Under the pieces are notes generated by a model. The model saw nothing but the letters and a program-made list of their open reading frames with translations. It did not search any database and had not been told where the DNA came from. The position numbers were made by a program, and so were the translations under genes. This document shows, piece after piece, positions 16,187 through 22,877 of a stretch of DNA of 28,585 nt (position 1 is the first letter of the stretch; every line of letters begins with the position of its first letter). This DNA is from Chloroflexota bacterium (GTDB lineage: Bacteria > Chloroflexota > Dehalococcoidia > SM23-28-2 > RBG-16-64-32). The DNA lies in contig VBEI01000097.1 in assembly GCA_005882715.1 (NCBI GenBank), positions 1 through 28,585 on the forward strand. The letters are read 5' to 3'.

Positions 16187-16371
16187 CCCCTCCCCTTAGG
16201 CCCCGCGAGCGGGCTTTCGGGTGCCGCACACGTGAACCAAATTTTATTCGTGAAGGGAGGTATGTCAACCTGTAATTAGGCCGGGGCGAGTTGCAATCCC
16301 ATTGCACACTCGAGAGCATTGAAGAATTTGTGTTCTACTACAGCTACTTGGTCTAGAATAGGAAGAGAATC

Positions 16372-16671
16372 ATGGTCAGCGAAGATGTAATCGTCGAGGG
16401 CCTCCGCGAGGTCTACGATCCTGAGCTCCATTACAACATCTACGACCTTGGGCTCGTTTATGACATCGACGTCAAGGACGGCGACGTGAAGATCATCATG
16501 ACCCTCACAACACCGGCCTGTCCCATCGGTCCGATGGTCACCGAACAGATCAACGAGAGCATCGGCCTGATTCCCGGCGTGAAGAACGTCGACGTAGAGT
16601 TCACGTTCGACCCCCCGTGGACACCCGATCAGATGAGCGACGAGGCGAGAGCGGATCTAGGCCTCGATTAG
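16372..16671 (+). CDS. SufT/MIP18-like (DUF59) Fe-S cluster assembly factor
   Basis: The 99-residue protein is a complete single-domain DUF59 member: DPELHYNIYDLGLVYDIDV, TLTTPACPIGP with the conserved reactive C50, and the C-terminal PPWTPDQMSDEAR. Bacterial relatives (SufT, PaaD-like) help mature Fe-S proteins. AGGAAGAG precedes the ATG at a good distance. TAGAAT at 16354-16359 could be a -10 box but no convincing -35 was found. It is followed after 15 bases by the SelW-like gene, so the two are probably one operon; a joint role in thiol/metal redox chemistry is inference. Confidence 0.92.
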   Translation: MVSEDVIVEGLREVYDPELHYNIYDLGLVYDIDVKDGDVKIIMTLTTPACPIGPMVTEQINESIGLIPGVKNVDVEFTFDPPWTPDQMSDEARADLGLD

Positions 16672-16686
16672 CATGCGAGGACGTTG

Positions 16687-16983
16687 ATGGGCATTCCATC
16701 CAGAGTGACGGAGCGGTATCCCGGCCACCTCACCATCGAGATCACTTACTGCATAGAGTGAGGGTACCTGCCCCTGGCCGCCTGGATGGCGACCGAAATC
16801 TGGCACGACTTCGGTGAAGGCGCCCCGGTAACCATAATCCCGGTTGGCTCCGGCCGCCTCGAGGTCTATGCCAACGGCGAAACGCTCTTCGACCGTAAGG
16901 CAGAGGGCGGCGCCTACCCCGATATGAAACGCGTCCGCGCCATCAAGGCCGAGATCCGGAAGCGGATGGAAGCCGCTTCCTAA
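16687..16983 (+). CDS. SelW/Rdx-family selenoprotein with in-frame UGA (CxxU)
   Basis: The frame from ATG 16687 (GCGAGGA five bases upstream) runs through TGA at 16759-16761 and on to TAA at 16981-16983, giving 98 residues if TGA is read as selenocysteine. The sequence around it, EITYC-I-E-U25-GYLPLAAW, is the redox motif of the SelT/SelW/SelH (Rdx) family, in which homologues have CxxC or CxxU. Downstream, VGSGRLEVYANGETLFDRK and the C-terminal helix complete the thioredoxin-like fold, so both sides of the TGA encode one conserved protein. A SECIS-like hairpin lies 21 bases after the TGA. A standard gene caller would start at ATG 16786 and lose the active site. A TGC-to-TGA point mutation or read error is the alternative. 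The family is implicated in thiol redox control. Confidence 0.85.
16776..16794 (+). promoter_or_regulatory. SECIS-like hairpin inside the SelW-like gene
   Basis: GGCCGCC (16776-16782) pairs with GGCGACC (16788-16794), six of seven positions plus one C-A mismatch, around the loop TGGAT. The loop has a G in its second position and starts 21 bases after the TGA. Bacterial SECIS elements usually have a short stem, a small loop with a G among its first two bases, and a UGA-to-loop distance of roughly 16-37 bases, so size, loop and spacing all fit. It lies wholly in coding sequence, as bacterial SECIS elements do. Confidence 0.65.
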
Positions 16984-17026
16984 ATGACCCTTCGAACCCG
17001 CCACGACTTGCCTTCATAGCGAGGGT

Positions 17027-18052
17027 TTAGGATTCGCGCTCAAGCAAGAACTCCGCCGTCCGGATGAGTTCTTCGCGGGGTTCCGGCTGTAGCTCGAGCC
17101 GGGCAAGCTCCGCGACCGCACTTTCCTTCAGTTCGGAAGCCTGTCGCTCACAATACGCCCGAGCGTCAATCTCGTCCAAGCTTCGGCGCACCCAGCTAAG
17201 GTCATCGCCATCTAGGGTTGGCTTTTCGTAGATCTTGCGGAATTGTTCGATCGTGGCCTGGTTCGCCTCATTGAGCGCGTAAACGACGGGCAACGATTTC
17301 TTGCGACGATGAATGTCCACGCCCGTCGCCTTTCCCGTCTTGCTTTCGTCGCCCCAGACACCCAGCAGGTCATCGCGGATCTGGAAAGCGGTCCCGAAAG
17401 TGCGCCCAATTCGGCCCATTCGTTCGGCAAGCTCGGTATCGCCGATAGCAGCCAGAACCCCAAGCCGAAGCGCACAATCAAACAAAGCGCCCGTCTTCTG
17501 CCGCACCATCTGCAGATAGGCCGGCACGTCCACGTCTGATTTCCCCTCGAAGGCGATGTCCTGCGTCTGCCCCGCTACCATCTCCAGCGTCGACCCGTCG
17601 AGTACGCGCGCTGCTTCAATCACCGTGGCGGCCGGCACACCTTCGTCAGCGAGCCGCAGCAGGATGGGCCGAGCCAGCGCCAGAAGGGCGTCGCCGGCGT
17701 TTATCGCCTGCGCTTCGCCCCATATGCTCCAGACAGTCGAACGGTGGTGGCGTTCGGTATCCCGATCCTGAATGTCGTCGTGGATTAGCGAGAAGTTGTG
17801 CACCAGCTCGATAGCAGCCGCCGCAGGCAATGCCTGCCGCCAGTCGGCCCCCGCCGCCTCGCACGCCAGCAGGCACAGGGTCGGACGCAAACCCTTGCCG
17901 CCGACGTCTTCCGGGCGCCCCTCGGCATCCTCCCAACCGAGGTGATAGCGAATCATACGGCTGAGCAGCCACGGCTGCTGGTCCCTTATGAGGGAGCGCA
18001 AATACTCATTGAACTCCCGCCGGTGACGGGCGACGGGAGGGACGGACAGCAA
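17027..18052 (-). CDS. Polyprenyl (probably geranylgeranyl-type) diphosphate synthase
   Basis: This all-helical prenyltransferase condenses isopentenyl diphosphate units. The 341 residues contain GGKGLRP, the first Asp-rich motif D92-D-I-Q-D96 in LIHDDIQDRDTERHHRST, GDALLALARP, and the second motif RDDLLGVWGD (D227, D228). Phe87 and Ser88, at positions -5 and -4 before the first motif, suit a short product (C15-C20) rather than a long quinone side chain; this is inference. The start is TTG 18052, five bases after AGGAG. It directly follows the stop of the YjbQ gene (TAG then TTG), so translation is probably coupled. Confidence 0.93.
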   Translation of the reverse strand: MLSVPPVARHRREFNEYLRSLIRDQQPWLLSRMIRYHLGWEDAEGRPEDVGGKGLRPTLCLLACEAAGADWRQALPAAAAIELVHNFSLIHDDIQDRDTERHHRSTVWSIWGEAQAINAGDALLALARPILLRLADEGVPAATVIEAARVLDGSTLEMVAGQTQDIAFEGKSDVDVPAYLQMVRQKTGALFDCALRLGVLAAIGDTELAERMGRIGRTFGTAFQIRDDLLGVWGDESKTGKATGVDIHRRKKSLPVVYALNEANQATIEQFRKIYEKPTLDGDDLSWVRRSLDEIDARAYCERQASELKESAVAELARLELQPEPREELIRTAEFLLERES

Positions 18053-18490
18053 CTACTCTCCTACGAGGTGGACGACGACCTCGCGGTCCCGGCCGTGATC
18101 GAGCTCCACGAGAAAGAGACGCTGCCACGGCCCGAAAGCAAGCCGGCCATTGACGATAGGCACCGATTCACTCGCGCCCAACAGCAGCTGCTGGCAGTGC
18201 GAATGGCCATTCGGCCGCTCCCCGTTGTTGGAGAAAGCGTGGGCGTATTTGTTATGCGCGTAGTCGTTCCCGGCGGGGACAACGTCTTCCAGCATCTGCT
18301 CCATGTCGCGGAGGAGATGTGGCTCAGCTTCATTGATGCGGATCGCAGCAGTGGTGTGCTTAGAAAAAACGACGGCGAACCCGTTGAGCAGCCCGCACTC
18401 GCGGGCCGCCTCCTCAACATGATCGGTTATGTCGACAAATTGGGGACCGCGCTGGGTCTTGACCTCCAGTGTACGGGAGAGGAACTTCAT
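18053..18490 (-). CDS. YjbQ/UPF0047 family protein (secondary thiamine-phosphate synthase type)
   Basis: The 145-residue protein shows the UPF0047 core: FSKHTTAAIRINE, NKYAHAFSNNGERPNGHSHC, and PWQRLFLVELDHGRDREVVV. The conserved His residues probably bind a metal at the trimer interface. E. coli YjbQ has weak thiamine-phosphate synthase activity; the physiological reaction of the family is unsettled. The frame is open to 18586, but ATG 18490 is preceded by AAGGAGG at good spacing and matches the family's N-terminus, so I use it. It forms a two-gene unit with the prenyl synthase. Confidence 0.92.
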   Translation of the reverse strand: MKFLSRTLEVKTQRGPQFVDITDHVEEAARECGLLNGFAVVFSKHTTAAIRINEAEPHLLRDMEQMLEDVVPAGNDYAHNKYAHAFSNNGERPNGHSHCQQLLLGASESVPIVNGRLAFGPWQRLFLVELDHGRDREVVVHLVGE

Positions 18491-18727
18491 GCGGGATTCC
18501 TCCTTCTTGCCGGTGTCCGCGCTTGGTTCCAGTCTCGAAACCGCGCGCGGGCGGCGCGGGCCGTTCGCCGAAACGCGATGCCTCATTTGCCTCCGGCGTA
18601 GATTATCGCGCGAAAACCTCTTACAGGATACCTTTGTGCGATCTTCTACAATGGCTTCCCTTGAACATGAGGCCCGCGGGCGTTACATTGCCGCTTGCCG
18701 TAGTTCATTAAAGATGGAGGCGGAAAA

Positions 18728-18907
18728 ATGGGAAAAGTTGTTGATTGCGCCAAAGTGGATCCCAGCACCGGTTGCGGTCACGTAGTTCGAGGCGAGACCG
18801 AATAGGAGCTCATCAGGAACGCCCAGGAGCACGCGAAGGTCCACGGCCTCGTCGAGGTTACCCCAGAGTTGATGGAGCGTGTTCGGGCCAACATCAGAGA
18901 CGAATAG
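18728..18907 (+). pseudogene. DUF1059-like gene interrupted by an in-frame TAG
   Basis: GGAGG (18716-18720) stands seven bases before ATG 18728. The frame reads MGKVVDCAKVDPSTGCGHVV then RGETE, hits TAG at 18803-18805, and continues in the same frame with ELIRNAQEHAKVHGLVEVTP to TAG at 18905-18907. The two halves together make one 59-codon DUF1059-type protein with its two Cys and the conserved RGETEEE stretch, where TAG replaces an expected Glu codon (GAG). A single G-to-T change explains it. This is either a recent nonsense mutation or a base error; the family's function is unknown. The gene converges with the small gene at 18911. Confidence 0.7.
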
Positions 18908-18910
18908 CCG

Positions 18911-19330
18911 TCATTCGCCGTCTCGGTCTTTCGATGACGGATGCCGCCAGGGCGGTAGCCGTCCGGCTTCCCGCCCCCTCTTCCGTTGTATGCCGGACAG
19001 GATCTTGAACGTGCGCTCAATGTACTCCTCATCCTGCGAAACGGGGACATCGTAGTCCAGCGGCACAATGGAGCTCCGTTCGTCCAACGATGCACTGTGC
19101 CAGCCCCCCGGATACTCCCGGACGACCGCATTCCGAAATTGGTAGTTCTCGTCTTCCTGAACCCTTACTTCGCCGATCTCCACCCGGGTAAGCGCCGACG
19201 CGTCGCCGACCAGGCACATCCGTAGGCCACCGGCCTCCCAGAATCGCAGGACACGAGCCCGAAAAGTAACGCGCTCCCCAGCGGCCAAAACCTTTAGCGC
19301 CTTCAGGTTTTGCAGCGCCTTCCCGCTCAT
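18911..19330 (-). CDS. Small protein, possibly OB-fold
   Basis: I do not recognise a firm family. The 139 residues open with a helical segment (SGKALQNLKALKVLAAGE). A beta-rich stretch follows (RVTFRARVLRFWEAGG, LRMCLVGDASALTRVEIG, NYQFRNAVVREYPGGWHSAS) whose strand pattern resembles the OB-fold of replication-factor-A-like single-strand DNA-binding proteins. The tail is basic and polar. ATG 19330 follows GGAGGGAAG closely and overlaps the stop of the upstream gene as ATGA, so they form an operon. Nucleic-acid binding is inference. Confidence 0.6.
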   Translation of the reverse strand: MSGKALQNLKALKVLAAGERVTFRARVLRFWEAGGLRMCLVGDASALTRVEIGEVRVQEDENYQFRNAVVREYPGGWHSASLDERSSIVPLDYDVPVSQDEEYIERTFKILSGIQRKRGREAGRLPPWRHPSSKDRDGE

Positions 19331-19632
19331 CTTCCCTCCAGCCAGCGTGCGATTAAGTCGACATTCTCGTGGATGCTGGCCCTGGCTTCGTTGATCAGCC
19401 AACGATAGCAGTGCATCCGGTCAGAGCCACCGGGAACGTAGTCCTCCCAGGCCAGTACGAAGGCGCGCCCCTGCGCGCGGTTCGGCCAACCCTCCTTTGG
19501 CATCAGGTGTACGTAGATCGTCCCGCCGTCGTCCGTGAAGCTGATCGCGCCGACCGCTTCATCAGCGAGGTCTTGTCGATCGCGACCTACCAGCAATCGT
19601 CGCAACTCCCGTTCAAGGAATGACAGGGCCAT
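19327..19632 (-). CDS. Unknown small soluble protein
   Basis: The 101-residue frame has mixed alpha/beta character: a helical start (LSFLERELRRLLVGRD), a strand pair (AVGAISFTDDGGTIYVHLMP), and a helical end (YRWLINEARASIHENVDLIA). I know no family for it. ATG 19632 comes 23 bases after the LLM gene's stop with only a weak ribosome site, and the stop overlaps the start of the next small gene (ATGA). The pair was probably inherited as a unit at the end of the LLM/DinB transcript. Confidence 0.6.
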   Translation of the reverse strand: MALSFLERELRRLLVGRDRQDLADEAVGAISFTDDGGTIYVHLMPKEGWPNRAQGRAFVLAWEDYVPGGSDRMHCYRWLINEARASIHENVDLIARWLEGR

Positions 19633-19655
19633 CGCTTTGCCAGTGATCGCGAGCG

Positions 19656-20684
19656 TTAGCTGTAGAACGTGCTCGCGATCGCCCCTCCGTAGGCAAGCAC
19701 CTTCTGCGCGGGCAACCCGTAGGGCGCGGGGACCGGACAAAGCGAATTTGCGACATCCCAGAGCGGCTCGATCCTCTTTCTCACCTCGTCTGCCGGGCCG
19801 CATGTGACGAACGTTTCCACCATCTCAACAGGAACCAAGTGGGCTACGCCGAGGTAGTCTCCGCGCTTGACACCCTCCTGGAGGCGCTGAGCCTCTTTTC
19901 TAAACCCATGCGCGCCGAAGTACTCCTCATACTGGGCCATGCCGGCGTAGAACGCGATGGTCGCGCGCGAGTCGTTTATCGCCTCTGCGCGGTCGTTGTT
20001 GATCATTACCAGCGGCCAGAGGTTCACCTCAATATCGCTGCGCCGCTTGCCGGCGCGAGCTAGGCCGTGCTTGATGGCCTCCGGCCCCTCATTCGTTGCC
20101 CAGCGGATCGACCAGATGGCGTGGCCCATCACGCCGTCCGCGATTTCGGCCGACAGGCTCACGAGAGGTCCGCGCAGCGCAGCGATCCAGATCGGGAGTT
20201 CGGTCCTTAGAGGAGGAGGGGGCGGCTGTAGCTCGCTGAAGTCATGGCGGTGGTATAGGCCCTCGAAGCTCGCCAACTCGCCGGTATGCGCCTTGGCGAT
20301 TATCAACCTGATGATCTCCACGACCTCCCGCATGTGCTCAAGCGGCCTGCCATACGGCATTCCGAAGAATCCCTCGCTCCAGGAGCGGATACTGCAGCCG
20401 AGGCCAAGGATGAAGCGCCCACCGCTGATCCGGTCGAGGTCGATCGCTGCCATTGCCGTCTCGAAGGGGCTGCGCGCAAACGCCAGGGCAATCCCGGAGG
20501 CAAGCTTCACGCGTGTCGTGACCGCGGCGGCGGCCGCCAGCGGCACAAACGGAGGCCCGTAGACCTGAGGAGCGAATAGCCCTTCCAACCCCGCCTGCTC
20601 GTACATCTTCGCCTGGCCGGCCAACACCCCAGGGGGGACCGCGGGAGTAATCACGCCCCAGATCGGCCTTGCTGAATTTCGCAC
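19656..20684 (-). CDS. LLM-class F420-dependent oxidoreductase (TIGR03617-like)
   Basis: The protein is a 342-residue TIM-barrel enzyme of the luciferase-like superfamily, the usual length. Signatures: RPIWGVITPAVPPG at the N-terminus, GLEGLFAPQVYGPP, AVTTRVKLASGIALAFARSP, IDLDRISGGRFILGLGCS, and SWSEGFFGMPYGRPLEHMRE. The last resembles the TIGR03617 group, assigned to F420 in actinobacteria and chloroflexi. Substrate unknown. The start is GTG 20684, ten bases after the DinB stop and behind AGGGGA. It shares a transcript with DinB upstream and two small genes downstream. It is not closely similar to the LLM protein at 14151. Confidence 0.9.
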   Translation of the reverse strand: MRNSARPIWGVITPAVPPGVLAGQAKMYEQAGLEGLFAPQVYGPPFVPLAAAAAVTTRVKLASGIALAFARSPFETAMAAIDLDRISGGRFILGLGCSIRSWSEGFFGMPYGRPLEHMREVVEIIRLIIAKAHTGELASFEGLYHRHDFSELQPPPPPLRTELPIWIAALRGPLVSLSAEIADGVMGHAIWSIRWATNEGPEAIKHGLARAGKRRSDIEVNLWPLVMINNDRAEAINDSRATIAFYAGMAQYEEYFGAHGFRKEAQRLQEGVKRGDYLGVAHLVPVEMVETFVTCGPADEVRKRIEPLWDVANSLCPVPAPYGLPAQKVLAYGGAIASTFYS

Positions 20685-20694
20685 TCGTAATCCC

Positions 20695-21267
20695 CTAGAC
20701 GGTCGCCGACCCGCGCATCCCTCTTAGCCCACGGAGCGCCTCAATCATCCCCAGGTGGCGGTTAACGTGCGCGAGGTGGCCGAGGACCGCCGCGCCGACG
20801 CTTGTCGGGCGGCCGTAGAGATCGATGCAAGATTCGCGCAACTGGTCCTCGTCTGCGGCGTCCACCGCCCGGTTCGCCGCCTCGAACGTCCGGCGGGCAT
20901 AGTCCAAGAGCTCATCCTTCGGGGGCAGCGGCAAAGCGGCCGAGACATCATCATCCATTCCCATTCCGGTCGCTTCGCCGCCGAGGTCGAAACTGCTCAC
21001 GCCCCATTTCTCGCCCAGCTTGTCGCTATCCCAAATTTGGAAGCCGCTGCCCAGCCTCTGCCCGAGCTCCTCCGTCATCGCCGGCATGCGGGACTGGAGC
21101 AGATCCGCCCAGCGGGCCACATGCCATACGTGGAAGGCGATTGACGGCGCGCTCGCCGAGGGTCGCTCATTTAGCCCCGAGTCGCTTAGTTCATCCGCAA
21201 TGCGAATGACCGCCTCGTGGGAGCGGCGGACGCCATAAGCGGTGATCGTGTGTAGGGATAACGTCAT
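20695..21267 (-). CDS. DinB-like (four-helix, metal-binding) protein
   Basis: The 190-residue protein has the pattern of DinB/YfiT-like four-helix bundles: an N-terminal helix with SHEAVIRIADEL, a second-helix HVWHVARWADLL and a last-helix LGHLAHVNRHLGMIEALRG. The His residues of these two helices are the likely metal ligands. Related proteins include mycothiol- or bacillithiol-dependent transferases, but many have no known reaction. It is the first gene of a minus-strand unit with the LLM enzyme. The start at ATG 21267 has no clear Shine-Dalgarno sequence. Confidence 0.82.
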   Translation of the reverse strand: MTLSLHTITAYGVRRSHEAVIRIADELSDSGLNERPSASAPSIAFHVWHVARWADLLQSRMPAMTEELGQRLGSGFQIWDSDKLGEKWGVSSFDLGGEATGMGMDDDVSAALPLPPKDELLDYARRTFEAANRAVDAADEDQLRESCIDLYGRPTSVGAAVLGHLAHVNRHLGMIEALRGLRGMRGSATV

Positions 21268-21333
21268 TGCCGGGAAGCCTGCCGGATGTCGGTGGCGTTA
21301 CTATGGCACCCCGCGTGCCGCCGGTCAACGATA

Positions 21334-21363
21334 TCGACAGCTCTCCAACAGCGATGCTAACCT
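21334..21363 (+). promoter_or_regulatory. Possible glpK promoter, near-leaderless
   Basis: TCGACA (21334-21339, five of six matches to TTGACA) is separated by 18 bases from TAACCT (21358-21363). The ATG of glpK begins nine bases later and has no ribosome site, so the transcript would be leaderless or nearly so. Confidence 0.45.
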
Positions 21364-21372
21364 TGCCGCGAT

Positions 21373-22866
21373 ATGGCGGACTTGGTGCTCGCTCTAGACC
21401 AGGGGACCTCTTCCAGCCGCGCGATTCTCTTCGACCACGGCGGGAACGCTGTCGGAAGCGCGCAAAAGCCGTTCGAACAGATTTATCCGCGGCCCGGCTG
21501 GGTCGAGCACGATCCGGAAGCGATCTGGCAGACCCAGTTGGCGACGGCTAAGGACGCGCTGCGACAGGCAAAGGCAACGGCCGACGACGTAGCGGCGATA
21601 GGAATCACGAACCAGCGCGAGACGACGGTTATCTGGGACCGCGGCGGCCGCCCAATCGCCAACGCCATCGTCTGGCAGGACAGGCGCACAGCACCGCTTT
21701 GCGAGGAACTACGGAAAAAGGGCTTGGAGCCGCTATTCCGGGAGCGCACCGGCCTTCTACTCGATCCCTATTTCTCCGGCACCAAGGTGAAATGGCTGCT
21801 CGATAACGTCGACGGCGCCCGCGCTCGCGCCGACTCCGGCGATTTGATGTTTGGGACAATCGATTCCTGGCTTGTGTATCGCCTGACAGGCCTGCATGTG
21901 ACCGACTATACGAACGCTTCGCGCACGCTGCTATACAACATCTTCGACCTCCGTTGGGATGAGGAATTGCTAGGAGCGCTTGGAGTGCCTCCAGGCATTT
22001 TGCCGGCCGTGCGGGCATCCTCCGGCGTTTTAGCGGAGACGAGTTTGTTTGGCAAATCGCTGCCCGTCGCCGGAATCGGCGGAGATCAGCAAGCGGCTCT
22101 CTTCGGCCAGGCGGCATTCGAGCCGGGCATGGCGAAGAACACGTACGGCACCGGTGCTTTCTGCCTCATGAACATCGGCGAGAGGAAGGTCACGTCCAAG
22201 AACCTCCTGACTACGATTGCCTGGGGGCTGTCGGCCGGCGCCCGCGACGACGTGACTTACGCCCTGGAAGGCTCGATCTTTATCGCCGGGGCGGCCGTCC
22301 AATGGCTGCGAGACGAGCTGGGGATTATTTCGACGGCGGCGGAATCGCAGGAACTTGCGATGAGCGTGCCTGACTCGAACGGCGTCTATATCGTCCCGGC
22401 CTTTGTTGGTCTCGGCGCGCCGCACTGGGACCCGACCGCGCGCGGCGCCATCTTCGGGCTTACGCGCGGCGCGAACCGGGCGCATCTCGCCCGCGCAACG
22501 CTCGAAGCTATCGCGTTTCAAACATGTGACGTGATCGAGGCTATCGAAGCCGATTCCGGCGTCACGCTTTCCGAGTTACGCGTCGACGGTGGGGCTGCCG
22601 CCAATGATTTACTGCTCCAGATTCAGGCCGACCTGCTCGGACGCGAGGTCGTGAGGCCGGCCGTGCTCGAGACGACGGCGCTGGGGGCAGCCTATCTAGC
22701 CGGCTTGGCGACTGGGTTCTGGAAGAACGCCGCTGAGGTTACCCGCAACTGGCGCGAGGACCGCCGCTTCAGTCCGCAAATGCCTGCCGGCCGGCGCGAT
22801 GAGATGTACGCCGGCTGGAAGACCGCCGTTGAGCGCGTAAAGGGATGGTCGTCGGCTAGCGCCTAA
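21373..22866 (+). CDS. glpK: Glycerol kinase
   Basis: This FGGY-family kinase phosphorylates glycerol to sn-glycerol 3-phosphate with ATP. The 497 residues match the normal length (about 500). Motifs in order: DQGTSSSRAILFDHGG (residues 7-22, phosphate loop), GITNQRETTVIWD, GTIDSWLVYRLTG, GIGGDQQAALFGQ, NTYGTGAFCLMN, APHWDPTARGAIFGLTRG, and LRVDGGAAANDLLLQ. No facilitator or glycerol-3-phosphate dehydrogenase is adjacent, so the gene is isolated. It ends 11 bases before the end of a convergent gene. Confidence 0.97.
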   Translation: MADLVLALDQGTSSSRAILFDHGGNAVGSAQKPFEQIYPRPGWVEHDPEAIWQTQLATAKDALRQAKATADDVAAIGITNQRETTVIWDRGGRPIANAIVWQDRRTAPLCEELRKKGLEPLFRERTGLLLDPYFSGTKVKWLLDNVDGARARADSGDLMFGTIDSWLVYRLTGLHVTDYTNASRTLLYNIFDLRWDEELLGALGVPPGILPAVRASSGVLAETSLFGKSLPVAGIGGDQQAALFGQAAFEPGMAKNTYGTGAFCLMNIGERKVTSKNLLTTIAWGLSAGARDDVTYALEGSIFIAGAAVQWLRDELGIISTAAESQELAMSVPDSNGVYIVPAFVGLGAPHWDPTARGAIFGLTRGANRAHLARATLEAIAFQTCDVIEAIEADSGVTLSELRVDGGAAANDLLLQIQADLLGREVVRPAVLETTALGAAYLAGLATGFWKNAAEVTRNWREDRRFSPQMPAGRRDEMYAGWKTAVERVKGWSSASA

Positions 22867-22877
22867 GTCGTAGCACC

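Noticed and set aside
16786..16983. Short gene starting at ATG 16786 as the real coding region
   Set aside because: It lacks the first beta-strand and the CxxU motif of the family, has no ribosome site, and lies in frame with the better start at 16687 on the other side of the TGA.
17798..18601. 267-codon open frame on the plus strand
   Set aside because: It is antisense to the prenyl synthase and YjbQ genes, both certain by motif.
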